From Pseudogymnoascus destructans (Eukaryota > Ascomycota > Leotiomycetes > Thelebolales > Thelebolaceae), in NCBI RefSeq assembly GCF_001641265.1, contig NW_020167535.1, forward strand, positions 372,001-436,000: 64,000 nucleotides of DNA, written 5' to 3'. Each line of letters opens with the position of its first letter. Position 1 is the first letter of the stretch. Both the position numbers and the translations under genes were made by a program. Positions 31,308 through 41,407 of the stretch are shown here, piece after piece. Below the pieces are notes generated by a model that made no database searches, was not told the origin of the DNA, and saw only the letters and a list, made by a program, of their open reading frames with translations.

Positions 31308-34167
31308 CTAGGCTAATTCATCTAAATCGCTGTCATATATCTCTTCTTCACCCTGTCTGTCTATTTCCTCAATTGTAGCTTCCTCTATAAGTCGTGGTGT
31401 TGTTCTAGGCCTCTGTGAAGCTGTTGCTGTTGCTGCTTCTGCTTCTGCTACTTGCGACCGGAGTTCTTCTGTAGAGATGTGGAATTGACCCTTCAAAACA
31501 GCTCTTTTACCCTTCTTTTGCTCCCTTCTTTTCTGAATTATGTTGCGCAAGTTATCCGTCTGTCTTTGCTGTAGTATGTGGCGTGTGTTAAGCCTCTCTA
31601 TCTCATCTGCTAACTTATGAATATATCGCTTTGTAGGAGTGTTCAAAACACCACCACGACTTATTGTAGAAGAGAGAACTGTATTTGCTTTGTGAAGTGT
31701 TGAAAAATCAGGTGGACTGCTGTTCAGAAATACTTTCTCAAAAATGTCATGCTCTGTTGGAGTCTTTGGCCGCACTATTACTGCATCTGTTGTAGGAAGC
31801 GTAGCTGCGCGGATAACTGTCTTGTAATGGTGGGTGCACCAGATATGAGAATCTAGCCACCCAAGGAAGGGATGAATTTACTAAGACAACACACTGTCTT
31901 AGGAAACAGAGCCAAAGGGTTGTAGCTTAGACTATTCCACAACGCAGCAATCAGGTGTATGATGTGGTGAAGTGGTTTAGACAAGTTGCAACAAATGTTG
32001 AGTCTGAGAACTCAGGGGTAAGTCAGAGGTTAGCACCTCACTGACTTTTCAAAAACAGAGAATAACAAGATCAATGCTTGGAAGCTTGGAAAAGACGTAG
32101 AAGTATGTTCTAGTCGATTTACTGTATTGCCTGCTTGCCCTTTCTTAAGGAAAGGGCAATCCTATTTATGCCAAAGGAGTGTAGTTCTCTCATTTTCCAA
32201 GACTTTCCATGACTAACCAGGCTTGGTAAATGTATTAGAAATCAAGTGCGACCCACAACTAGCTTGCTAATCATGTAGTGAACGTAAGAGAATCCCATAG
32301 AACCATCTCTTGGGTTCCTAGCCTATAGGAAGTGAAAAGGAGGTCCAAGGTCAGAGTACCTATAGACAAATTATGTCATAACTTAACCAATCTTGTGGGT
32401 AACTAAGGAGCGATGACGTGTAATGAATCATAGAGGGTTGTAGAAGCTTCTAGAGCTATCGTTCATGTTCCTAGGCCTCTAGTTGGTAGAGATATGCCAT
32501 GTGGTAGTATTGGCCCACCCCCTTAAGGAGGAGATTTTCTTAATAACTTGTTCAATGAGTGTCCAAATGATATGCCGTGATGTATGTAGCATAAACAGAT
32601 GTAGTAGAAGAGTTTGCAGCAATCGTTGAGTAGTATTGCTTCTGTTGTTGGTGTGATAAGCCAAGATATGTATGGTGACTTGTAGGTTTGAGGAGGAGAT
32701 TTCTAAGTTTGCTCTTGAGTTTGATAGCAAACTGAGTGCAACGAATGTCAGTATGACATGTCTGCGGTTGAAATGGCTGTAGCCCACTCCCTCTCCAAGC
32801 AGAAGCTATATTTGAATTTGAAAATGCAGCTGCTCTTGCTTGTATGTATGCATCCATCCATTCTGCTTTCTGTATGCGTAGGAGCTGCGCCTCATTAAGG
32901 TGTGAGAGGGCTGTTGTGAGGTGTCTTTTCAAAGGTCCAAAAATTGCAACATCAAGTGGTTGGAGTATATGTGAGGTATGTGGAGGTAGTATAAGGAGCG
33001 ATATGCGATTCTGTATGCAGTGTGATATGAAGCTCCCACTTATATGGCTGTCATGGCCATCACAAATAAGGAGCCTTTGTTGTAGTTGTCCATTTGGAAG
33101 TGTTGCTTTTGCTCTTGTAGAAGGCGTTTTAGCCACTCATATCCATGAAGATTGCTTGTCCATCCCTTTGTATTTGCAGAGAAGTGCCATTTGCTTATAA
33201 CATCCTTTGGAATCCAGCTCTGTAGTACATTCTGTCCCTTGAAGATAATGAGGGGGTCGGTGGTTGTTCCATCCATGCAGATGCACTCAACAGCAGAGAC
33301 CCATTCCTGCCTTCCTGGATGTGCCTGAAAACGTGTCCTAAGTGTAGAATCGACTATAATTCGTGTAGATTGCATTGTTCCAATTGAAAATCCAGTCTCA
33401 TCCATGTTGTAGGTGTTGTAGTTTTCGATTTTTTGCTCTGTTGTGAGGCTCTTGTACGCGTCAAACCACCCCTTCAACACCTGCTTTGTGACCCCATTCA
33501 TCCTTTGTGCCTCAACCCTTCTTCCTAGCTTAACACGTAAGTTAGGATGCCTCTGAATGAACCGTGGCACCCAATCTTGCCCAAGTGGTAACTTAGGTAG
33601 TTGGAGTTGTGGTTGTTGAGTTTGTGTCTGTTGAGTTGGTCGGGTCTGCTGAGTTGGTCGGGACTGCTGAGTCGGTCGGGACTGCTGAGTTGGTCGGGAC
33701 TGCTGCTGAGCCGGTTGGTTTGATGGGGTCTGCCAAGCCACTAGTTAGAAATAGCCGAGTCTGCCAGTCTATGGCAGGTTTGATGGGTTGGTAGTTGACT
33801 TGACTGAGCTGGTTAACTCTGTAGGTTGGCTCACATGGGTTTGGAAGACCCGACACTTGTTTGACCGCACTTCCTCTGCAACCTCACGTAATATGCGATG
33901 GCTAGGAGCGTAACCACTTGCAGTAAGATTTTTGATCCATTTTAAAAGGGTCTTTTCTTGGGTTTGGGAGAGTAATTGATGTTTTAAATGTGCTTCTTTA
34001 TGTGAGGTATGTCGCCCTTTAATGCGGCTAACAACTGTATCAGGCCTTAGATGTAAGGCCTTTGCAGCAGCATTTGCAGTTTTATATAAACCAGATTTTA
34101 CTCCAGCTACTGCTTCAAGTATTAGAATATCGCGTTCTTGAGCTTTTAAACTCCGTTTGCGTACCAT
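31308..34167 (-). pseudogene. Transposase of element A, broken
   Basis: It matches the intact transposase B from the start MVRKRSLKAQERDILILEAV (34167) to the end EEEIYDSDLDELA (31308). Two defects are seen. A 10-bp deletion near 33125 (after GYEWLKR) shifts the frame and ends it at 33040. A 936-bp solo LTR is inserted after LQPFQPQT. The usual intron is retained in the same place as in B. The aspartates of the DDD triad are in NMDETGF, ICDGHDSH and LQPLDVAIF. The C-terminal 40 residues diverge clearly from B. Confidence 0.85.
31823..32758. mobile_element. Solo LTR, family L1, 5-bp target duplication TGTCT
   Basis: 936 bp from TGTAATGG to GTATGACA, flanked on both sides by TGTCT (31818-31822 and 32759-32763). 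It splits the transposase-A gene; when it is skipped, the frame resumes as in transposase B. It is about 920 bp homologous to the LTR at 41408. TG...CA ends with a 5-bp duplication identify an LTR left after recombination between the two LTRs of a full element. Confidence 0.92.
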
Positions 34168-34178
34168 AATAATGGGGT

Positions 34179-34397
34179 AATTGATAGGTTTGATGTGTTG
34201 GTTGATGGGTTTGATGGGTTAGTTAAGTGCTCGCTTACCTCACCATCCCGGTATGGCCATGGCCCCGGTATGGCCACGACCTACGTTAATTGATAGGTTT
34301 GGTGTGTTGGTTGATGGGTTTGATGGGGTAGTTAAGTGCTCGCTTACCTCACCATCCCGGTATGGCCATGGCCCCGGTATGGCCACAACCTACGTTA
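34179..34397. repeat. 109-bp tandem duplication of a transposon end
   Basis: AATTGATAGGTTTG... to ...CCTACGTTA occurs twice, at 34179 and 34288, with four mismatches. Each copy carries the complete terminal inverted repeat of B type plus the short leader of the transposase gene. Confidence 0.9.
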
Positions 34398-36401
34398 CTG
34401 ATAAGCGGAATCAGATGAACTAGACATATCTATAGCTTCTTGACAAGTTCGCGCATTATGACCAGCTTTTCCACAGATCCCACAGCATCGCCTAGACGGT
34501 TGCCCCTCCTTGCGACTACCCCCAACCGCACGTACGTCGCGTCGTACCTGCTCATCCACATCCTTCTGTGCGATAATAGCCTGTGCATCCTCTACTATAA
34601 GTGCACCTCCTTCACGGACACGAGCCTTTTTAGCCCTGCGGCGTTTGCTAAGGGCTTCGTTGGCTGCTCGAAGGGTACGTACCTCAGCAGACAGAAGGGT
34701 GTTCTCATGTGCTAGTCGCTCCGTACCCTTTGCCAATGCAATAACTGTCCCGAAGAGTGGAGTTGGCGAGCTTCCTTGGTGACGGGCAATTCGATTTCGA
34801 ACGAGGGTTGTTTGTGAAAGAGCTTCAGTTGGGTTGGAAGGGGTCTGGGAGACCCAAGGGTTGGTGTTGGCAGTAGAGGGTCTAGATGGAGTTGGAGTCT
34901 GTAACCTCACGTCAAGCTTTGAAAGCACTGCTTGCGGGTCAAAAGGCACTAAGCCAGCTCTGCGGAACCCGGACTGGGCGTTTTGGGCTGTCATGGATTC
35001 CAGATATGCTGCTCTAAAGGCGAGAAAGAACTCGACCTTGGTAATGTGGTTGATATGAGCCTTAATGAAGGTCTCAATCTGCTGACCATATGCCCGCTTC
35101 AACACACTAAAGCACCCGACATCAAGTGGCTGAGTTAAATGAGACGAGTGGGGAGGTAAGTTAGTCCAAGAGTTATAATGTTGTGTGCCTTGCAGTACTC
35201 TTGGAACTCGGCCGATTCATGACTCTCGTGCCCGTCTAACACCAGCATTCGATATGGACCCCTTGCACGAACAGCAGTATGTTTGTCAAAGTGTTTCAAC
35301 CATTCTAGACCCGTCTCATTGTTTGTCCATCCATTTCTTGTCGGTTTAACAACCCAGTTGTGTGGAAGGCCGCCGTCTGTATACCAATTTGCAAGATGAT
35401 TCTTGCCTTTAACTACCAAAAATGGAGGAATACTCCAGCCGTCACTGTTGATACAAGCAATCGCTGTAGCCCATTCCCGATTCCCTGGCTGAACTGCCTT
35501 ACCTCTGCCAAGTCGATCTGCACGGGTAACAACCATTGCAGGGCAAATCACACCCATAGTTTTGTCAAAGTTATAGAAGTCGCAGTCCAAAACACCATAT
35601 TTTGCCCTTATATTTTCCACTAACGTAACTCGTGGCGTAACGGGACGGATGGCGTAACGGGACGCTTTGCCAGAGCCACCCGCACCTCACGAAAACCAAG
35701 GTCACATGACTAAAATTAAAATGTTAATAACTTTTGTAATAATGCTTATAACGCTTAATCCTCTTAGACTATTACTCTTTATAGTCTTATTTCTTATAGC
35801 CGAATTTGCTAGAGTGTAAGCTCTTCTTATTAAGTAGTTATTTATAGTTTAATTTTTACCATATAAATATTTTATATAGTAAAATGTAAGCTTTAATATC
35901 TTTTGTAAAACAAAACTAGTACTACTAGGGTTTTTACACATGTTAGAGTATGATATAAAGAGTAATAGTCTAAGAGGATTAAGCGGCATAAGCATTATTA
36001 CAAAAGTTATTAACGTTTTAATTTTCATCATGTGAACTTGGTTTTGGTGGGGTGCGGGTGGCTCTGGCAAAGCGTCCCGTTACGCCATCCGTCCCGTTAC
36101 GCCACGAGTTACGTTAGTCGAAACCACGCGCCAATTAGTTCAGGATCTTCGCACAAGGCCCTTTGGAAGTCGTAAACGCGATTGCGTCTTTAATTCTGGA
36201 CATCGTTGTACAAATCGGTGGGCCCAGAGCTTCCCGACGCGCCTCCCTCCACGCGATTCGAGTATAAAATTTGCCATATCTTCTACACCAGCAAGCCGGG
36301 GTGCAAATCCTCTTGAATCCATATCAAGTATATTCCGAATAACCACCTCCTCTTCTAGTATAGTTAATTTCATCATTGCAGGCCGGCGTTCATAGACAGT
36401 A
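34395..36401 (-). pseudogene. Transposase C (pogo-like, zinc-knuckle tail), broken
   Basis: Pieces on the minus strand are 36140-36401 (HTH/CENP-B-like region, MMKLTILEEEVVIRNILDMD), 35135-35620 (first catalytic half) and 34395-35105 (rest). A 492-bp MITE sits between the first two. Frameshifts of one base lie near 36165 and near 35125 (a shortened C-run). The triad region reads NFDKTMG, VLDGHESH and LTQPLDVGCF. The C-terminus carries a CCHC knuckle, CGICGKAGHNARTC, just before the end. The N-terminus is cut at 36401 by another fragment. It is only distantly related to transposases A and B. Confidence 0.85.
35623..36114. mobile_element. MITE with about 170-bp inverted arms (end type GTAACGGGACG)
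   Basis: 492 bp flanked by TA (35621-22 and 36115-16). Ends have cap ACGTAACTC followed by GTGGCGTAACGGGACGG and ATGGCGTAACGGGACGC. The two arms are inverted copies of each other for at least 170 bp and the middle is AT-rich, without coding capacity. It interrupts transposase C; removing it with one TA restores a continuous reading frame. Its end sequence is shared by the transposase fragment at 39776-40034, the probable autonomous relative. Confidence 0.93.
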
Positions 36402-36507
36402 ACGTAGGTCGTGGCCATACTGGGGACATGGCCATACCGGGATGGTGGGGTAAGCCACCCCTTCAAAATATGAGCAGCTTCAAAATAATTGAAAATAGTT
36501 CTACCAT
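36402..36507 (-). mobile_element. 106-bp terminal fragment of a B-type transposon
   Basis: The inverted complement of the 3' end of transposon B (38561-38666), including the full cap and both 17-bp units, with a few mismatches. TA borders it on both sides, and it directly abuts the 5' end of transposon B. Confidence 0.88.
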
Positions 36508-36509
36508 TA

Positions 36510-38666
36510 ACGTAGGTCGTGGCCATACCGGGGCCATGGCCATACCGGGATGGTGAGGTAAGCGAGCACTTAACTAACCCATCAAACCCATCAACCAACA
36601 CATCAAACCTATCAATTACCCCATTATTATGGTACGCAAACGGAGTTTAAAAGCTCAAGAACGCGATATTCTAATACTTGAAGCAGTAGCTGGAGTAAAA
36701 TCTGGTTTATATAAAACTGCAAATGCTGCTGCAAAGGCCTTACATCTAAGGCCTGATACAGTTGTTAGCCGCATTAAAGGGCGACATACCTCACATAAAG
36801 AAGCACATTTAAAACATCAATTACTCTCCCAAACCCAAGAAAAGACCCTTTTAAAATGGATCAAAAATCTTACTGCAAGTGGTTACGCTCCTAGCCATCG
36901 CATATTACGTGAGGTTGCAGAGGAAGTCCGGTCAAACAAGTGTCAGGTCTTCCAAACCCAGGTGAGCCAACCTACAGAGTTTAACCAGCTCAGTCAAGTC
37001 AACTACCAACCCATCAAACCTGCCATAGACTGGCAGACTCGGCTATTTCTAACTAGTGGCTTGGCAGACCCCATCAAACCAACCGGCTCAGCAGCAGTCC
37101 CGACCAACTCAGCAGTCCCGACCGACTCAGCAGTCCCGACCAACTCAGCAGACCCGACCAACTCAACAGACACAAACTCAACAACCACAACTCCAACTAC
37201 CTAAGTTACCACTTGGGCAAGATTGGGTGCCACGGTTCATTCAGAGGCATCCTAACTTACGTGTTAAGCTAGGAAGAAGGGTTGAGGCACAAAGGATGAA
37301 TGGGGTCACAAAGCAGGTGTTGAAGGGGTGGTTTGACGCGTACAAGAGCCTCACAACAGAGCAAAAAATCGAAAACTACAACACCTACAACATGGATGAG
37401 ACTGGATTTTCAATTGGAACAATGCAATCTACACGAATTATAGTCGATTCTACACTTAGGACACGTTTTCAGGCACATCCAGGAAGGCAGGAATGGGTCT
37501 CTGCTGTTGAGTGCATCTGCATGGATGGAACAACCACCGATCCCCTCATTATCTTCAAGGGACAGAATATACTACAGAGATGGATTCCAAAGGATGTTAT
37601 AAGCAAATGGCACTTCTCTGCAAATACAAAGGGATGGACAAGCAATCTTCATGGATTAGAGTGGCTAAAACGTGTTTTTGAGCCCTCTACAAGAGCAAAA
37701 GCAACACTTCCAAATGGACAACTACAACAGAGGCTCCTTATTTGCGACGGCCATGACAGCCATATAAGTGGGAGCTTCATATCACACTGCATACAGAATC
37801 GCATATCGCTACTTATACTACCTCCACATACCTCACATATACTCCAACCACTTGATGTTGCAATTTTTGGACCTTTGAAAAGACACCTCACAACAGCCCT
37901 CTCACACCTTAATGAGGCGCAGCTCCTACGCATACAGAAAGCAGAATGGATGGATGCATACATACAAGCAAGAGCAGCTGCATTTTCAAATTCAAATATA
38001 GCTTCTGCTTGGAGAGGGAGTGGGCTACAGCCGTTCCAGCCACAGACAGTCATACGCGCAGCTACACTTCCTACAACAGATGCACCCTTAGAACGGCCAA
38101 GGACTCCAACAGAGCATGATATTTTTGAGAAAGTATTTTTGAATAGCAGTCCTCCTCATTTTCCAACACTTCACAAAGCAAATACAGTACTCTCTTCTAC
38201 AATAAGTCGTGGCATTCTCAACACTCCTACAAAGCGATATATTCATAAGTTAGCAGATGAGACAGAGCGGCTCAATACATGCCACATACTACAACAAAGG
38301 GAGACAGATAACTTGCGCTCAATTATTCAGAAGCGCAGAGTACAAAATAAGGGCAAGAGAGCAGTTTTGAAGGGTCAATTCCACATCACAACTGAGGAGT
38401 TGCAGTCGCAAGTAGCAGAAGCAGAAGCAGCAACAACAGCTACATCACAAAAGTCGAAAATATCAACAACTCCACAAGTTACAACATCTATAATTGATCT
38501 AATTGATGATGGGAGTGAGGAGGAGCTATTTGACAGTGATATAGATGAATTAGCATGGTAATGGTAGAACTATTTTCAATTATTTTGAAGCTGCTCATAT
38601 TTTGAAGGGGTGGCTTACCCCACCATCCCGGTATGGCCATGGCCCCGGTATGGCCACGACCTACGT
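36510..38666 (+). mobile_element. Transposon B, pogo-like, apparently complete
   Basis: 2157 bp between TA dinucleotides (36508-09 and 38667-68). Both ends have cap ACGTAGGTC, then GTGGCCATACCGGGGCC and ATGGCCATACCGGGATG, and are inverted copies for about 50 bp. It encodes one transposase with no stop or frameshift once a short intron is removed. Target TA, a psq/CENP-B-like HTH and a DDD catalytic domain place it in the pogo group of Tc1/mariner. It is the best candidate in the window for a functional element. Confidence 0.92.
36629..38561 (+). CDS. Transposase B, pogo-like DDE1, intact
   Basis: Two exons, 36629-36961 and 37068-38561 (608 aa), with a 106-nt intron (donor GTGAGC, branch CTAAC, acceptor TTGGCAG); this intron is inferred. 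Domains: an N-terminal psq-type HTH (ANAAAKALHLRPDTVVSRIK), a second HTH_Tnp_Tc5-like part (LGQDWVPRFIQRHPNLRVKL), and the catalytic core with aspartates in YNMDETGFSIG, LICDGHDSHISG and HILQPLDVAIFG. The C-terminus is charged and coiled-coil-like (KLADETERLNTCHILQQRET) with an acidic end. A Gln/Thr/Pro repeat (SRPTQQ units) links HTH and core. Proteins of this kind cut and paste the element by binding its ends. Confidence 0.88.
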
Positions 38667-38668
38667 TA

Positions 38669-39163
38669 ACGTAAGTCGTGGCGTAAGCGGCGATCTGGCG
38701 TAAGCGGCGATAAGTACACTTATATACAACTTTGTATGGAAAGGTACTTCTACATCCAAAACTAAAACCTTAAATAGCTCCATGGATAAAAATCGTTAGG
38801 CTTAGCTATTCAATATTTAGGTTCTATATATAGGCCTTTACCTAATATAAAAACGCTAGTATTGCTAGTGTGATTATTATGCTTCTATTAGTAGGAGAAG
38901 ATTGCTCATACAAATATTTGTATGAGGAAAACTTAACCCTTAAATTAGCATTGCAAAAAGACACTAGCAATACTAGCGTTTTTATATTAGGTAAAGGCCT
39001 ATATATAGAACCTAAATATTGAATAGCTACGCCTAACGATTTTTATCCATGGAGCTATTTAAGGTTTTAGTTTTGGATGTAGAAGTACCTTTCCATACAA
39101 AGTTGTATATAAGTGTACTTATCGCCGCTTACGCCAGATCGCCGCTTACGCCACGACTTACGT
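38669..39163. mobile_element. MITE with about 210-bp inverted arms (end type GTAAGCGGCGAT)
   Basis: 495 bp flanked by TA (38667-68, shared with transposon B, and 39164-65). Cap ACGTAAGTC is followed by GTGGCGTAAGCGGCGAT and CTGGCGTAAGCGGCGAT. The arms are inverted copies with few mismatches over about 210 bp, leaving a loop of about 80 bp. It is non-coding. It was inserted in a transposase remnant (39166-39401) that continues on its right side. Confidence 0.93.
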
Positions 39164-39165
39164 TA

Positions 39166-39401
39166 TTTGCAGAGAAGTGCCATTTGCTTATAACCTTCCT
39201 CAGAATCCAGCTCTGTAGTATATTCTGTCCCTTGAAGATAATGAGGGGGTCAATAGTAGTCCCATCCATGCAGATACACTCAACAGCAGACACCCATTCC
39301 TGCCGGCCTGGATGGGCTTGAAAACGTGTCCTAAGGCTTGAATCCACAATAATTCTTGTTGATTGCATTGTTCCAATTGAAACCCAGTCTCATCCATGTT
39401 G
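39166..39401 (-). pseudogene. Fragment of an A/B-family transposase
   Basis: About 78 codons of the catalytic core on the minus strand, from the DETGF region to SKWHFSAN, closely similar to transposases A and B but with its own substitutions (SSLRTRF, TIDPLII, WILRKV). A one-base change in NMDETGF/QLEQ shifts the frame at the start. It is bounded by MITEs on both sides at TA sites. Confidence 0.88.
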
Positions 39402-39403
39402 TA

Positions 39404-39775
39404 ACGTAGGTCTGGCGTAGATGCAGCAATGGCATAGATGCAGTAATGTACCTTTAATACAAATTCATATGCAAAGGTACTTCACACTTGCAAAACTAAA
39501 AACCTAAATATCTCCATTAATAAAAATTATAGGGCTTGACTATTCAATGTTTAGGTTTTATATATGTAACTTACCTTTATTTAACATAAAAGACGCTAGT
39601 GTTTCTAGCATCTTTTTACATGATTAATTTTATCATCCTTATACAAATATTTATACAGGAGATTTTATTATATTAATAGAATAATAACCATGGAACTAGC
39701 ACTGCTAGACTTTTTATATATTATAAAAAGCTATATAAGTTAATTTAATATGTTATGGTTGATTTATTGATATTC
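39404..39775. mobile_element. Partial MITE F (end type GTAGATGCAGCA)
   Basis: The left end after TA at 39402-03 has cap ACGTAGGT, then CTGGCGTAGATGCAGCA and ATGGCATAGATGCAGTA. The next 200 bp are clearly related to the arm of the MITE at 38669 (shared words AAAGGTACTTC, CAAAACTAAAA, ATTCAATRTTTAGGTT). No matching right end exists before the next element, so it is truncated. The right boundary is approximate. Confidence 0.75.
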
Positions 39776-40034
39776 AAAGTAGAATGCCAATGAAAAGTGT
39801 CCGAGGTAGTTATTGCGGCTCAGCCCCAAGGCCTTAGCAGCCTCATATGATGACTTATACTCCTTATTTTGGATGCCTAAGATAGCTTGAGCTAATAGAA
39901 CTTCTAAATCCTCTGATTTTCGACTTTTTTTGCATACCATAATTGGTGGATGGGTGTGTGAATTTGGTGGGGTGCGGGTGGCTCTGGCAAAGCGTCCCGT
40001 TACGCCATCCGTCCCGTTACGCCACGACTTACAT
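39776..40034 (-). pseudogene. N-terminal fragment of a further transposase (family H) with its end
   Basis: On the minus strand a frame starts at 39940 with MVCKKSRKSEDLEVLLAQAI and continues with an HTH-like YKSSYEAAKALGLSRNNY until about 39780. In front of the start lies a terminal repeat of the GTGGCGTAACGGGACGG type, the same as in the MITE at 35623, next to TA at 40035-36. It is therefore the 5' end of a probable autonomous parent of that MITE, truncated after about 55 codons. Confidence 0.8.
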
Positions 40035-40036
40035 TA

Positions 40037-40121
40037 GTTAGCTGAGGCTCTACACCAGATTTTGGTGGGGTTGGCAAAGTAGCCGCTATCCCCATGTAGC
40101 CGCTATCCCCATGACTTACGT
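40037..40121. mobile_element. End fragment of element G (end type GGGGATAGCGGCTA)
   Basis: Read from the right, cap ACGTAAGTC is followed by two exact copies of CATGGGGATAGCGGCTA and then CTTTGCCAACCCCACC. TA follows at 40122-23, where the Gypsy sequence starts. Only about 85 bp remain. Confidence 0.8.
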
Positions 40122-41407
40122 TATCATTTAAAGATATACTTGCTGAACAAGCAAAGGAGAAAATGAAAGAAATCGACCCAAAACTGATCCTCCCAAAAAG
40201 GAGCTCCATAAATATCTCGATGTGTTCTCAAAACAGGCTGCAGACAAGCTCCCGCCTCACAGATATGCAGACCATCACATTGTGTTAGAAGGGAACTCAA
40301 AACTAGGGCATGCACCACTCTATAACATGTCTCGAGAAGAGCTTGATCTTGTGAAGAAATACATGGAGGACAATCTTACCAAAGGATTCATCAAAGCTAG
40401 CAAAGCACCATTTGCCTCACCTGTGTTATTTGTATGCAAACCAGGAGGTGGACTTCAATTTTGCGTAGACTATCGCAAACTAAATGTGATCACAAGGAAA
40501 GACTCATACCCACTTCCCCTCATTGATGAAACATTGGCTCAAATCACGGGTGCCAAATATCTTACAAAGATTGATATTAGACATGCCTTTAATCAAATTC
40601 ACATGACAACATTCAAAACTCGATTTGGATCATACAAATACAAAGTTCTCCCATTTGGACTTACGAATGGCCCAGCAACATTCCAACAATATATGAATGA
40701 AACATTAGTGGAATACATAAACAAATCCGTCACTGCATACATGGACGATCTTCTTGTCTATAGCACAAGTAAGGAGGAACATGTTAAGCATGTCAAAATG
40801 GTTCTACAAAAGCTTCAAGAAGCAGGACTACAAGCAGATATAGCAAAATGCAAATTCTTCGTTCAAGAGACAAAATTCTTAGGACTCATCATTGGAGTTA
40901 ATGGAATTCGCATGGATCCTGGAAAGGTGAACACTATACTCGATTGGAAAGCACCAAAATCATTACAGGACACGCAAGCTTTTATCAGATTCTGTGTGTT
41001 CTATTGAAGGTTTATCAAGAACTATTCAAACATCATGAAACCACTCGTCAACTTAACGAAAAAAAGACCATGTCAGGAAGCATTCACACTTCTGAAAAAG
41101 ACTGTCACAGAAGCCCCAGTCTTACGACATTTCGATAGAGAGAAGACAGCCTATGTTGAAGCTGACCTCAGATTTTATTTCCTCAGGGGTACTGTCACAG
41201 AAAGATGACAAGGGAATCCTACATCCAGTTGCATTCTTCTCGAAAAAGATGGCACCTGCAGAATGCAATTACGAAATCTATGACAAGGAGTTACTCGCCA
41301 TCATCAGATGCTTCGAAGCATGGAGACCAGAAGTTGAGGGCACAGCAATGCCAGTCCAAGTTTTGTCAGATCACAACAGTCTTGAATACGTCATGACAAC
41401 AAAGAAG

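Larger units (their letters stand above)
31200..34395 (-). mobile_element. Transposon A, pogo-like, interrupted by a solo LTR
   Basis: The left end at 31200 has cap ACGTAGGTC followed by the 17-bp unit ATGGCGTAACGGGGGTA twice. The right end (34286, duplicated to 34395) has the same cap but the other unit type, GTGGCCATACCGGGGCC, as in transposon B. Both ends abut TA. The body encodes a transposase closely related to that of transposon B. At 34395-34397 the right end lies at the TA inside the TAA stop of transposase C. Left and right flanks belong to different elements, so this is not a simple single insertion. Confidence 0.8.
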
